Under the pieces are notes generated by a model, which saw nothing but the letters and a program-made list of their open reading frames with translations, made no database searches and had not been told where the DNA came from. Positions 8,400-17,435 of a stretch of 40,905 bases of DNA are shown here, piece after piece. Position 1 is the stretch's first letter, and each line of letters starts with the position of its first letter. Location of the stretch: positions 56,038 to 96,942 of the forward strand of contig DHCY01000036.1 in assembly GCA_002399085.1 (NCBI GenBank), read 5' to 3'. This DNA comes from Anaerolineaceae bacterium UBA4890. GTDB taxonomy: Bacteria; Chloroflexota; Anaerolineae; Anaerolineales; Anaerolineaceae. Made by a program: the position numbers and the translations under genes.

Positions 8400-8952
8400 C
8401 CAAACCTCCTTTCAAGAGGTTTAATACTTTCCTTTTAGCTCGATATAATCTTGTCCTTACAGTGACTTTATTCATGTTCAATGTGCTTGAGATTTCCGCA
8501 TCGCTCCAGCCCATCAGGTATTTTGCATTCAGCACAAATTGGTCTTTCTCTGGTAACCTCAAAATCGCCTTAGCTATTTCTTCCGACGACACTGCAATCT
8601 CCATCAGACAGTCAAAATCTACATCGTCAACAACATTTTCTTCGAAGCCCTCGAAAAAGTCCGAAAAATTGGTTTCTCGCTCTATCTTACGTTTCCGATA
8701 GATGTCCATCGAACAGCTTCTAATTACATTAACGATATAGAACGCTAATGTGTTTCGTTTGAGATTTTTTATTGTTGGAAGATATCTAATAAGTTTCAAT
8801 AAAGATTGCTGAACGACATCTTCGACATCAGATTGGTTATCGAAATACTTGAATGCCTGCCTGAACATCAAGTTTTGATATTCAGCAAACAGCGTTTCCA
8901 TGAAAAGACAATCGTCTTCATCTAAGGGGGCTGGTTTCTTGGAATGCAACAA
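8386..8952 (-). CDS. ECF-type RNA polymerase sigma factor
   Basis: A 188-residue sigma-70-family factor. Region 2 lies at about 24-93 (FAEYQNLMFRQAFKYFDNQS, then DVEDVVQQSLLKL) and region 4 at about 133-180 (LPEKDQFVLNAKYLMGWSDA, then the recognition helix MNKVTVRTRLYRAKRKV). It probably directs transcription of its own operon (anti-sigma, ABC transporter, lipoprotein). The start is a TTG at 8952, or the TTG next to it, behind AGGAGAGG; no ATG fits the N terminus. A TATAAT-like box lies upstream at 8981-8986, without a convincing -35. Confidence 0.85.
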   Translation of the reverse strand: MLHSKKPAPLDEDDCLFMETLFAEYQNLMFRQAFKYFDNQSDVEDVVQQSLLKLIRYLPTIKNLKRNTLAFYIVNVIRSCSMDIYRKRKIERETNFSDFFEGFEENVVDDVDFDCLMEIAVSSEEIAKAILRLPEKDQFVLNAKYLMGWSDAEISSTLNMNKVTVRTRLYRAKRKVLNLLKGGLGEER

Positions 8953-9111
8953 TTCCTCTCCTGCTATATGATCGATATTGATTATAAACAGGAACGAGGA
9001 TGTGAATTTACGCCGTGTCTTTTCAGATCAAAAATGGGTTGAAGTGAAATGGACCTCACCATTCCACAATGGATTACTCTGCGCGACTTGAATTTACTTC
9101 AACAACAAAAA

Positions 9112-9489
9112 TCATTGGTTGATTAAATTTAATGGAACACCAAAAAACGTCTTCCCCCCTAGTATCTCTTCAATTTTAAGCCTTATAGCATGCGAAGGAT
9201 AAGAAATCACTATGCTTCCTTTACCAGGACAGGAAGTCGAATCAACCTCGAAAGATACGGAATTTTTGTCAATGCTTCTTATTTGATTAATCGTAGTTTC
9301 TTTCTCGGTAACCTTTTCTCTAACGATCGATAGAGCGGGCAATTCGTCACATGTTAAGTAATGCCGATGGTTATCGTATAAAACATCATCAACCGCATGT
9401 CGTAAAAAATGGGTCTCATTTTCGATGAGTAACAAAGCGATTATTACGAGAATGACACAGAACAATATTATCGATTTTCTTTTTCTCAT
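9112..9489 (-). CDS. Small membrane-anchored protein of unknown function
   Basis: A 125-residue protein with a basic N terminus (MRKRK), one hydrophobic span (about 6-22) and a soluble remainder outside the membrane with two cysteines (LTCDE and TSCPG) that could form a disulfide. The family is not recognised. ATG 9489 has GGAG five bases upstream. It is 159 bp from the sigma gene and reads the same way, but the gap and lack of overlap make a shared operon uncertain. Confidence 0.5.
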   Translation of the reverse strand: MRKRKSIILFCVILVIIALLLIENETHFLRHAVDDVLYDNHRHYLTCDELPALSIVREKVTEKETTINQIRSIDKNSVSFEVDSTSCPGKGSIVISYPSHAIRLKIEEILGGKTFFGVPLNLINQ

Positions 9490-9775
9490 TATTCTCCAGC
9501 TGAGGACCGTAAAACTTCTTCATATTAACTTTTTTTCATTTTTCAGGCTTACTGCCCTTCAGCCCAAAATTCCGGTTTATTTTGAAAAGCCCAGACCTGT
9601 AACGATTCAATAAAGGTCTATTCAATAAACGATCTCGGCACCAGAAATGTTGCACTGCAAGGTAAATTGATTTTCGACTTTTCAATTCTAGAATCAACTA
9701 CTCAACGTCTGGCAAATACTTGAGATCAATTGTTAAGTCTAATAGGCGAATAACAGAAAGTAGCAAGCAAAGGAA

Positions 9776-9837
9776 GTGTATATACACATCCGAACAATCG
9801 CTCTTCGCAATTTGGGTGTAAAGGCAAAAGCTTACAC
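9776..9837 (+). other. Candidate origin of transfer (oriT) upstream of mobC
   Basis: The 379-bp gap 9490-9868 has no gene. Just upstream of the MobC/relaxase pair it holds a perfect 12-bp palindrome GTGTATATACAC (9776-9787) and an inverted repeat GTGTAA/TTACAC with a 10-base loop (9816-9821 and 9832-9837). Relaxases of this kind usually act at inverted repeats close to their own genes, so this is the best oriT candidate in the window. The nick site cannot be named. Confidence 0.4.
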
Positions 9838-9868
9838 ACATTTGATTTTGAAAGGGTAGTTTCAAAGA

Positions 9869-10192
9869 ATGAGAACTCGAGAAAAACTGATAATCTTTTA
9901 TGTGAATGATGATGAGCTACAACGCATGGAGAAGAAAAGAATGGTCACAGGAATTCGTTCGCGCAGTGCTTATTTGCGCAAGATCGCTATCGATGGTTAT
10001 GTGATTCATTTGGATTATGCCTATCTGAAAGAACATACCCGCCAAATCAGAATGGTCGGAATAAACATCAATCAGATCGCTCACCATCTGAATGCCACCG
10101 GTGAGATCTATAAGGCGGATCTCGATTCCATCAAGAAAATGTTAGAAGAAATATGGCGATTACAAAGATCCATCCTATCAAGTCTACGCTGA
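9869..10192 (+). CDS. MobC-like relaxosome accessory protein
   Basis: A 107-residue protein with a ribbon-helix-helix-like N terminus (TGIRSRSAYLRKIAIDGYVI) and the MobC-type C-terminal helices (RMVGININQIAHHLNATGEI). MobC proteins bind oriT and help the relaxase open and nick DNA. Its gene overlaps the relaxase gene by 40 bp, the usual arrangement in Tn1549-type elements and mobilizable plasmids. The symbol is left blank because the family contains several subgroups. Confidence 0.8.
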   Translation: MRTREKLIIFYVNDDELQRMEKKRMVTGIRSRSAYLRKIAIDGYVIHLDYAYLKEHTRQIRMVGININQIAHHLNATGEIYKADLDSIKKMLEEIWRLQRSILSSLR

Positions 10193-11463
10193 GACAGGCA
10201 TTATCCTATGTGCTTGAGCCCAAGAAAACCGATGAGGGTTTTCTGGTTTCAAGCTTCGCTTGTTCGCCAGAGACAGCGGATATTGAGTTTTCATTCACCT
10301 TGTCACAAGGCATGGAGAAAGGTAACAACCTCGCATTTCATCTCATTCAATCCTTCAAGCCAGGTGAAACAGACGCAAAAACGGCGCATCAAATCGGAGA
10401 CGAGCTGGCAGTTGAGCTGCTCAACGGTAAGTATGAGTACGTCCTCAGCACCCATGTCGATAAAGGACACATCCATAATCATTTAATCTTCTGTGCAGCT
10501 AACTTTCAAGATTTTCGAAAGTTTGTGTCCAATAGAAAGTCTTATTACCAAATTCGAAGGATTAGTGACCGCCTTTGTGAACAGTATGGGTTGTCGGTTG
10601 TCATCCCGGGTGAGGAATGGGGCAAGAGTTACAAAGAATACCTAGCCCATAAAGCAGGAATAAGCTGGAAAACAAATCTGAGGTTCGCTGTCAATCAGGC
10701 TACAAGAAATAGTACGTCTTTTGAAGAATTTCTGATCAGAATGCATCTGGAAGGATTCGAAATCAGGCAAGTGAAGCAGCTGGCCTTTCGAGCAGAAGGG
10801 CAACAGCGATACACAAACGCAAAGACCTTGGGAAATGGTTACACCCAGGAACGCATCATTGAAAAGATAAACAGAAATGCATGCATACGAATTACTCTGA
10901 AGCCAGAACGAGATCTACGACTTCTCATCGATATAGAAAACTCAATCAAAGCTATGCAAAACCCAAAGTATGCACAAGCGCTCAAAATCCAAAACCTTAA
11001 GAGAGCTGTAAAGACTTTGAACTTCCTAACTGAAAAAGGCATTGATAGCTACTCAATGCTTGATAAAAGACACGCAGAAGTCAAGGAGGCATTTGACCAA
11101 ACCAGAACAGAAATCAAAAATCTCGAAAAGAAAATCACTGAACTATCAGCTGTTGTGAAACAGCTGAGCGTCTTAGAGAAAGCGTCATCCATGGATGCGC
11201 AAACTATGAAGGATGAGACTAAGATTAACTATCAAACCTTAACCAATGCAGCTGTCAGTTACCTTTCAGAAAATTGGATAAAGCCGCCTTACCCCTCAAT
11301 ATTGATGTTGTTAAATGAAGTCAAGAAGTTGGAAGTAGAAAAGGACACCCTTTACCAAACTTATTATCAGCTTAAGCGAGATTGGAGACAAATTCAAACC
11401 GTGAGAAAAAACATAGACCAGCTCATTAGTCCTGGGGATAACCTTAGTTTAGAGAAGGAATAA
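10153..11463 (+). CDS. Relaxase / mobilization nuclease (MobP-type)
   Basis: A 436-residue relaxase that should nick one strand at oriT, bind to it covalently and lead it into the recipient. The N-terminal relaxase domain shows the metal-binding His cluster THVDKGHIHNH (about 100-110) and a conserved Tyr near residue 19 (ALSYVLEP) that could be the nucleophile. The C-terminal half (from about 270) is charged and coiled-coil-like (HAEVKEAFDQTRTEIKNLEK). It overlaps mobC by 40 bp. The pair is transcribed away from the rest of the conjugation genes, so cargo has probably been inserted between it and the 34-41 kb backbone. Confidence 0.87.
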   Translation: MAITKIHPIKSTLRQALSYVLEPKKTDEGFLVSSFACSPETADIEFSFTLSQGMEKGNNLAFHLIQSFKPGETDAKTAHQIGDELAVELLNGKYEYVLSTHVDKGHIHNHLIFCAANFQDFRKFVSNRKSYYQIRRISDRLCEQYGLSVVIPGEEWGKSYKEYLAHKAGISWKTNLRFAVNQATRNSTSFEEFLIRMHLEGFEIRQVKQLAFRAEGQQRYTNAKTLGNGYTQERIIEKINRNACIRITLKPERDLRLLIDIENSIKAMQNPKYAQALKIQNLKRAVKTLNFLTEKGIDSYSMLDKRHAEVKEAFDQTRTEIKNLEKKITELSAVVKQLSVLEKASSMDAQTMKDETKINYQTLTNAAVSYLSENWIKPPYPSILMLLNEVKKLEVEKDTLYQTYYQLKRDWRQIQTVRKNIDQLISPGDNLSLEKE

Positions 11464-11574
11464 GGTCAATAATGTTGAATGACAAACTGGTTCCATCCAA
11501 AAACAACTTGCCCATGGCCCTTATGAAGAATGATAAACTATTAACAATGTTGATACAGCGAAGGAGTACTTATT

Positions 11575-12858
11575 TTGTATCCAGAGAAAGAAAGTTCCAA
11601 GGTCGAATTAAAGAGAGAATTGACAGATTCCTTTCTGAAAACCGTTAGCGCTTTGGCTAATTACGGCGGAGGTAAGATTGTTTTTGGCGTCTCAGAAGAT
11701 GGTAGCATCGTTGGCATTGCTGACCCAGAAAAAACGCGTCTACAGCTTGAAAATAAGATTAATGACAGCATTTCCCCAAGACCTGAGTTTGTTCTCAACA
11801 CGGTTATCTTCGAAGAAAAACAAATCGTGGAATTAGCGGTCAGCAAAGGAAAGAACGCACCCTATCTTTACAACGGCAGAGCGTATAAAAGAAGTGATAC
11901 CTCTTCCACGCCTTTGGATTCAAATGAGTTGCGCAGACTTTCTTTGGATAGCACAAGCATGACCTTTGACCAACTACCATCTCATGAAGAAAATTTGAGC
12001 TTCAAAGTATTGGAGCGTTGGTTAAAGCAGGAGGTCGGACTCAAGAAACTAGGCGATGATTCACTGCGCACCCTTGGTTTGATGAAGGGCGATCAATACT
12101 TGCGCTCTGCTGAATTATTGGCAGACACTAACCAAAACGCTCAATCCGCAACCATCATAGTCCGTTTTGGAAAAACCATTTCTGAGTTTATGGACCGCTC
12201 GGATCTGACCTACCAATCCTTGCTTTCTCAATACCAAGGCGCGTTGGAAATGTTTGACAAATGGTATCAGCCCTATGAGGCTGTAGATGGCTTTATGAGA
12301 GTTCCAAGAATTCAAATCCCCAGAGATGCCTATCGCGAAGCCGTCGCCAATGCTTTGATCCATCGTCGTTATGACCAAGGCGGAGCAGTTCAAGTCGCCA
12401 TGTACGAGGACAGAGTTGAAGTTACATCGCCTGGTGGGTTGCCTGAAGGTGTTAGTGAAACCGCATATCTTTATAGCCAGATATCCATCCCAAGGAACCT
12501 CATCATTGCTGAAGTTTTTCACCGTCTGCATTTGGTTGAAAAGTTTGGCACGGGCATCGATCGCATTCGAAAAGAGTATGAGCCTTATGCCTCAAAGCCA
12601 CACTTCGAGGTTTCTGATGTACTCATACGGATTGTTTTACCTGTCATTGATTATAAAAAACAGCCTGAAGAAATTTCTTTAACGGAACAAGTTTTACAGA
12701 TTATTGGTAATACACCGCAGATAAACCGAGTTGAATTGGAAGAAATCACCGGTTACAAAAAATCTCAGCTTCAAGAGGTTTTGGGCAGGCTTGTAATGGA
12801 AGGAAAAATTGAGAGGTTAGGGCGTGGCAAGTACATTACCTACCAGATAAAAAACTAA
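11575..12858 (+). CDS. AlbA_2/Schlafen-type regulator with ATPase-like domain
   Basis: A 427-residue protein of the widespread AlbA_2 plus HATPase_c_4 type. The AlbA_2 domain is at about 8-118 (ESSKVELKRELTDSFLKTVS, then ANYGGGKIVFGVSEDGSIVG). A GHKL-like ATP-binding region is at about 240-345 (REAVANALIHRRYDQGG, EVTSPGGLPEG, KFGTGIDRI). A winged helix at 365-425 ends the protein (NRVELEEITGYKKSQLQEVL). These proteins bind nucleic acid and often act as regulators near mobile elements. The start is TTG 11575 behind AAGGAG at 8 bases. It is convergent with the defence operon and separated from it by two hairpins. Confidence 0.8.
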   Translation: MYPEKESSKVELKRELTDSFLKTVSALANYGGGKIVFGVSEDGSIVGIADPEKTRLQLENKINDSISPRPEFVLNTVIFEEKQIVELAVSKGKNAPYLYNGRAYKRSDTSSTPLDSNELRRLSLDSTSMTFDQLPSHEENLSFKVLERWLKQEVGLKKLGDDSLRTLGLMKGDQYLRSAELLADTNQNAQSATIIVRFGKTISEFMDRSDLTYQSLLSQYQGALEMFDKWYQPYEAVDGFMRVPRIQIPRDAYREAVANALIHRRYDQGGAVQVAMYEDRVEVTSPGGLPEGVSETAYLYSQISIPRNLIIAEVFHRLHLVEKFGTGIDRIRKEYEPYASKPHFEVSDVLIRIVLPVIDYKKQPEEISLTEQVLQIIGNTPQINRVELEEITGYKKSQLQEVLGRLVMEGKIERLGRGKYITYQIKN

Positions 12859-12859
12859 A

Positions 12860-12910
12860 TTCTATCGCCCGGTGATTCGCCCAAATCGGGCGCAAGAGCG
12901 GGCGATAGAA
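12860..12910. repeat. Structured hairpin element, left copy; also a likely bidirectional terminator
   Basis: A 12-bp perfect outer stem (TTCTATCGCCCG, 12860-12871; CGGGCGATAGAA, 12899-12910) encloses an inner 5-bp hairpin (CGCCC/GGGCG, 12878-12892). It starts one base after the AlbA_2 stop codon. T-rich tracts follow on both strands, so it could end both convergent transcripts. A related element at 31238-31290 shares TAAATnCTnTCGCCCGnTG and most of the loop, while its outer stem bases differ in a compensated way. Confidence 0.7.
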
Positions 12911-12937
12911 CTGTTTTCGAACGAAGTGATCACACAA

Positions 12938-12970
12938 TTTCTCGATAACAAATTGCTTGTTATTGAGAAA
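12938..12970. terminator. AT-rich hairpin downstream of the defence operon
   Basis: A 14-bp stem with one G-T pair (12938-12951 with 12957-12970) and a 5-base loop lies 65 bp past the stop codon of the Res gene. No clean T run follows on the minus strand, so it may act as an RNA 3'-end stabiliser or part of a composite terminator. Confidence 0.5.
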
Positions 12971-13034
12971 AACAACATTTAGACCCCTCATATTTTTGAC
13001 AAGCAAAATCGGACAATAACACTAAAACCTTCTA

Positions 13035-16000
13035 TCATTCTTTATAAATATCAGGGGATCGAGGTTCCCTGACAGCTTTCATCCCATCCGGTTCATACCA
13101 ATCATAGCTTGTGTCTGTAACCACACGATAATCCATACCCAGCGTTGAGAAGTGCTTTCTTGCTGCATCAATCTTCCGACCTTCGTTCGCAAAGCGAAGA
13201 AGGTTCGTGTCTTCCCGCCCCTTTGTTTCCCGAATCAGTTTAAGGACGATTCTATCGTCATCCATGCGCAAGATGCCCCAGTCTGGGTTGTAATTGCCAA
13301 TAATTTTTGGCAAACTGACTTTGTAGCTTGGAGGAAACTTAAAATAACCGATGACCTTGGGATCGTTGTCCGCAAGATAGGTCTCGACAAACCTTCTTTC
13401 AACGTCTGAATCCACTTGTACCCAATCGTAAATACCAGCCTCTCCAGCTTCAACCAATTCTTTTTGAGGGAAATTCTTGACGGGCGGGAACATCGCATCC
13501 AATTCGTAATCATGAAAACTTCCAGGCTCCGATTTGAAGTCGAGGTTCTGAACAATGTGGTCCGCAAAGGTTTCTTGCAGTGAGTCGATAAAGAGATTGG
13601 CAAAACCTTCCGGGTTCTTGAGGAAGAATTCCTTGAACTCATTTGAGAGCCCCTTAAAAATCTGATTGATTGTCTTGCGGGTGATTCCGGTTGCTTTGGC
13701 TGCACGGTCAATCAGGTTGAATATCGGCTTCACTTCCATCTTGCTTTCCTCGGTACGGCGCAGAGGTTTCTGTCCAGTTTCACGCTCGAAGGAGGTTTCT
13801 TCACCCCGTATCAACCTAATATCGTTTTCAAATACGATGGAAGAGAAGGCTCCATCATCCACAATCTCAACAATCCGGTAGCCTCTCAGCCGTGGGTCTT
13901 TAAGGATCGTGGCAAGATCATCCGGTTCTTTTACCGGCTGCAAGTATTCGACTGGAAAAATTTCACTTTCGGTTGTCTCGATTTTAATACGAAGTTGTGC
14001 GTTTTTACCCTTCACATTTTCCAACTTGATTGTAAAACGTGTGATTACAAAGCTTCCAGTTTCAATTACCACCTGTGGATTCATCTTTCGCTTGTCAATT
14101 TTGTGAATTCTTTCAATACATTCTCTTACCAAAGATTCAGAATCGACGTGAATCGTATAAGAAGTTTTTCGGGTTAGTTCTCGCCAGAATTCCCTAAAGT
14201 TTTTATCGTCAAATACACGCTGATTACGTTTAACAGTACCGTCGTCAGCACGGCTAACTCTAGGCGGAACCTTGTCGTACCCCGCTTCACGGTACTCGTT
14301 CTGCAAGGTGGAAGCGTAAGTTTCGTAACTCTCGTTGGCCACAACCGTGAGAATATTGACCGTCTCATCCATGATGCGCTCACCTTCCTGGTCCACCGGA
14401 AGACGTAAGCCACGCCCGATCTCCTGGCGTTTTTTCATCTCTGAAACAGTCTGGTTGAGCGTGCAGATCTGGAAGACGTTGGGGTTGTCCCAACCTTCCT
14501 TGAGGGCACTATGAGCAAAAATAAAACTCACCGGTTCGTCAAATGAGAGCAGGCGTTCCTTCTCTCGCATGATCAATTGGAAGGCTTCTTTTTCTGCTTC
14601 ACGTTCCTTTGCGTTTTTTCCATCGGTATCTAGGGCAGACCCCTCACTCTCGCCTTTCGAAGGTTTAGAGCGAGCGAAATAGCCTCTCCGTACCTCATCT
14701 GCCTGCCAATTCTTGAAATAGGGAAAACGCTCTTTGATCTTTTCGAAAGCCTCATCAAAGAGAAGTTTGATCAAACCATCATCGTTCACGTAGTTGGCAA
14801 CACGGTCGATAAAGAAAAGCGAAAGAACTTTAATGCCCCTCCCATTAAGCGCCTCTTGGACTCGCATATGACGTTCAATGGTTCGCTCAATCTGAACACG
14901 GAAGATCGTGCGTTTCGAGGAACTGAAGATGTCCTTATCCGTAATGCGTTCGTGTCCATCAAAATCCACAAAAGTATCGCTCGCTTTTGCGCTTATTTCC
15001 GTCACACGATAGCCATGCTGATGGTCGGGGTGTTGAGTCTTTTGAAAAAGGTTGTCACCCTGCTTGAGTTCCACCTCAACAGAACGAGCCTGCCCTAAAA
15101 ACATCCCCATTGTTTGAACGACTGCACGAAGCGGCTTGGTCTTTACCTCACGCAGGATCACCGTCCCTGCATCGAGGTTAAACTGCTCAAAGACACCATC
15201 CACTTGAATGCGCTTCACCAGAGAGCGTTGATAGGCGTCAAATGGTGTAAGACGGTAAACCAAGTTAAAGACTTCCTTGTGGGTGGCGCTGTAACGCAGG
15301 GCAAAGAGCGGATGCAAAGTGCGCAAGGCTTCTTTTGAAAGATCACTGCCCATGTTTTGAGGTTCGTCCAAAATCAAAATCGGTCGGGTTTCCTGAATAT
15401 ATTCATAGGGTTTGCGCTCACCCGGAAGCTGTTCTGAGGCGCGATAGATTGTATTGGAAGAACGTCCCTGGGCAGTATTGAAGCTCTGGATAGTCATTAC
15501 CATCACTTCAACAAATGATGAGGTGGCAAAATTGCGCAATGTGCTCAGTTTGCTGCCATCGTAACGAATGAGATTGACCGTTTCATTACCGTAAAGTGAC
15601 GCAAAGTGACGTTTCATGACTTCAAAACTTTTTATCACGCCTTCATAAATCGCCACACTGGGCACGACGATAATAAACTTACGAAAGCCATAGTGTTTAC
15701 GTAGTTCGTAAATTGTGCGCAAATAAACATAGGTCTTTCCCGTGCCTGTTTCCATCTCAACCGTAAAACTCGGATAACGCCAGTTTTCGTAACCTGCGCC
15801 TTCGAGCACGATGCCATCATCCATATCCAGTTCTTGGACCTGGTCGATCTTGTTGGCTTCCTGCACAGCCAAAAGGTTGCCAAATAACCAGCTCTCGCTG
15901 AGCGCCTCTCCCTCAGGCAAGTTGGGCACGATGCCATCACCGAGCATGAACGCCGAATCGTAGCGGGGCAAGCCCTGAAAAACATCCACCACGGCTCGAA

Positions 16001-16064
16001 TGGCGTCGGCTTGAAAGTCGAGGTTATGATCAAACTTGAATTGGATTTTATTATCATCCACCAT
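13035..16064 (-). CDS. Type III restriction enzyme, Res subunit
   Basis: A 1009-residue restriction subunit that should form a complex with Mod, move on DNA using ATP and cut DNA lacking Mod methylation. Superfamily 2 helicase motifs: METGTGKT (Walker A, Lys at about 110), DEPQ (233-236), YSATHKE (from 258) and EIGRGLRLP (motif VI). The C-terminal endonuclease domain has a PD-(D/E)XK set, NPDWGIL (Asp about 928) and RETKG (Glu about 946, Lys about 948). Length and motif order fit an intact Res. It is the last gene of the run, 150 bp after the small nuclease-like gene; the ATG has only a weak ribosome-binding site. Confidence 0.93.
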   Translation of the reverse strand: MVDDNKIQFKFDHNLDFQADAIRAVVDVFQGLPRYDSAFMLGDGIVPNLPEGEALSESWLFGNLLAVQEANKIDQVQELDMDDGIVLEGAGYENWRYPSFTVEMETGTGKTYVYLRTIYELRKHYGFRKFIIVVPSVAIYEGVIKSFEVMKRHFASLYGNETVNLIRYDGSKLSTLRNFATSSFVEVMVMTIQSFNTAQGRSSNTIYRASEQLPGERKPYEYIQETRPILILDEPQNMGSDLSKEALRTLHPLFALRYSATHKEVFNLVYRLTPFDAYQRSLVKRIQVDGVFEQFNLDAGTVILREVKTKPLRAVVQTMGMFLGQARSVEVELKQGDNLFQKTQHPDHQHGYRVTEISAKASDTFVDFDGHERITDKDIFSSSKRTIFRVQIERTIERHMRVQEALNGRGIKVLSLFFIDRVANYVNDDGLIKLLFDEAFEKIKERFPYFKNWQADEVRRGYFARSKPSKGESEGSALDTDGKNAKEREAEKEAFQLIMREKERLLSFDEPVSFIFAHSALKEGWDNPNVFQICTLNQTVSEMKKRQEIGRGLRLPVDQEGERIMDETVNILTVVANESYETYASTLQNEYREAGYDKVPPRVSRADDGTVKRNQRVFDDKNFREFWRELTRKTSYTIHVDSESLVRECIERIHKIDKRKMNPQVVIETGSFVITRFTIKLENVKGKNAQLRIKIETTESEIFPVEYLQPVKEPDDLATILKDPRLRGYRIVEIVDDGAFSSIVFENDIRLIRGEETSFERETGQKPLRRTEESKMEVKPIFNLIDRAAKATGITRKTINQIFKGLSNEFKEFFLKNPEGFANLFIDSLQETFADHIVQNLDFKSEPGSFHDYELDAMFPPVKNFPQKELVEAGEAGIYDWVQVDSDVERRFVETYLADNDPKVIGYFKFPPSYKVSLPKIIGNYNPDWGILRMDDDRIVLKLIRETKGREDTNLLRFANEGRKIDAARKHFSTLGMDYRVVTDTSYDWYEPDGMKAVREPRSPDIYKE

Positions 16065-16214
16065 GTTACTATCTCTTATTCAATACTAGAATCACAAAAA
16101 ACATCACACATCACAAAAAATTGGACCTTGATTTTTATTGTTAATTGTTGTACACTCTTAATATCTCATCTGCCATGTGTAGAAGGAGCATTCCATGTCG
16201 TCTTTAAGGCGACA

Positions 16215-16730
16215 TTAGCTTTTTATATGGCTTTCTTGTTGATATGCTTTGTATTCCTTTAGCAATTTGTATTTTGAATGATTAGAATCAATTGGATAAG
16301 CTGTCGTCAAGATTAAATATCCTTTTCTTTTTCCTAAAACAACAAGGTATTCTATTTCTTCAAAGTAAATACAAACACTCTTGTTCCCTCTTCTCACGTT
16401 TTCCCAAACAAGCATATTGGGCTCATTTTCGTGTTCAATAATTGGCCGAGGCCACCGTATTCTCTCGCAACGAGAAATTTCTGGTATTCGGTTTATTTCA
16501 TCCACACCCTCAGATATTATGTGCCAAAAAGTAGGATGAAAAGTGTCTGTTTGATCTGGAAACTTTTTTAGCAAAACGTTTAATTCACGGAACTCGGGCT
16601 TAGAATCAATAAATTCCTTCTTAAAATATCTAAAAAGCAGATTGAGGTGTTTTTCCCAATTTACGCTTGAAGAAGGCACAATGGGAGGTAACCAGGGTGG
16701 GAACGACGATTCGGTGGGATGCTTCAACAT
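16215..16730 (-). CDS. Small protein, possible BECR-fold RNase
   Basis: A 171-residue protein. The C-terminal part (EEIEYLVVLGKRKGYLILTT, then AYPIDSNHSKYKLLKEYKAY) resembles the barnase/EndoU/colicin/RelE-like (BECR) nucleases found in phage and toxin proteins, where a strand carrying Lys/Arg and His residues precedes a Thr-Ala-Tyr motif. This is pattern recognition only; the N-terminal 80 residues are unfamiliar. Its start codon overlaps the stop of the DUF3800 gene (TAATG), so the two are translated together. If the call is right, the pair adds an RNA-cutting arm inside the type III system. Confidence 0.45.
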   Translation of the reverse strand: MLKHPTESSFPPWLPPIVPSSSVNWEKHLNLLFRYFKKEFIDSKPEFRELNVLLKKFPDQTDTFHPTFWHIISEGVDEINRIPEISRCERIRWPRPIIEHENEPNMLVWENVRRGNKSVCIYFEEIEYLVVLGKRKGYLILTTAYPIDSNHSKYKLLKEYKAYQQESHIKS

Positions 16731-17425
16731 TATTGTGGACTCCAGAAAAAGAGATTGGTTTTAGCTTCATTGAGCGGTGTTGAGTTGGTTAATGAATATC
16801 CTGATTTTCGCTTAAATAGGTCGATCAGTTCCAACTTGGCTTTACTGGTTTTGAAGCCTCTTGAATGGTAAGACAGCAATCCGATGAGCAGATCGACAAG
16901 TTGAATAAGTTCAGACTCATGAGATCTCACTAACTGAATTTTCTTCACGATTGTTTTGTCGAAATCCAATGCGATATTACAAAGAATCTCATGTAATTTT
17001 TTTACTTTTTCACCACCTCGAGAATCCTTGATATCCAGGTAAATGTTGTATTTGTTCTTTAATCCAATCAAGTGTTCTAGTAGCTGAAAATACATTTTGT
17101 AATACCAGTCGTCATGCGTTTGATGAAATTTCTCATGATTAAGATGGCTTTTTCCTGTAATGACAACTGATCGAAAGCGAAGAAGTGGCTGATCAAAGAA
17201 AAAGTTTAGAAGCTTTCTATAAAAATCGAGCTTTGAAGAGGAAACCTTTACCCACTTTACTTCGAATTTTGGAGAAAGCCCATGTTCAACTTTGATGTGC
17301 CGGATATTTTCCGAAATATTTCTTACATGCTCTTTAGGTAACCAAATGGCACCAAGCACCATGACATTTGAAGAGTCATTTGGTAAATGGCAACTTTCAT
17401 CACAATAAACATTGTATTCCATCAT
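16730..17425 (-). CDS. DUF3800 domain protein
   Basis: A 231-residue DUF3800 protein, recognised by the N-terminal YCDESCHLPNDSSNVMVLGA, an internal Lys/Trp/Arg region and the C-terminal QLVDLLIGLLSYHSRG. Conserved Asp/Glu at both ends suggest an RNase H-like nuclease fold, but the activity of the family is not established. It follows Mod by 10 bp and is coupled to the small nuclease-like gene through a 1-bp stop/start overlap. DUF3800 genes are common in defence islands. Its place between mod and res is unusual for a type III system. Confidence 0.8.
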   Translation of the reverse strand: MMEYNVYCDESCHLPNDSSNVMVLGAIWLPKEHVRNISENIRHIKVEHGLSPKFEVKWVKVSSSKLDFYRKLLNFFFDQPLLRFRSVVITGKSHLNHEKFHQTHDDWYYKMYFQLLEHLIGLKNKYNIYLDIKDSRGGEKVKKLHEILCNIALDFDKTIVKKIQLVRSHESELIQLVDLLIGLLSYHSRGFKTSKAKLELIDLFKRKSGYSLTNSTPLNEAKTNLFFWSPQ

Positions 17426-17435
17426 TCACCGTCCT

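Noticed and set aside
11472..11648. A 58-codon plus-strand ORF between the relaxase and the AlbA_2 gene
   Set aside because: It overlaps the AlbA_2 coding start in another frame, has a weak ribosome-binding site and no recognisable feature. The TTG start of AlbA_2 with AAGGAG is better supported.
12860..12910. Integron attC site
   Set aside because: The hairpin lacks the RYYYAAC/GTTRRRY core sites and the neighbouring recombinases are not integron integrases.
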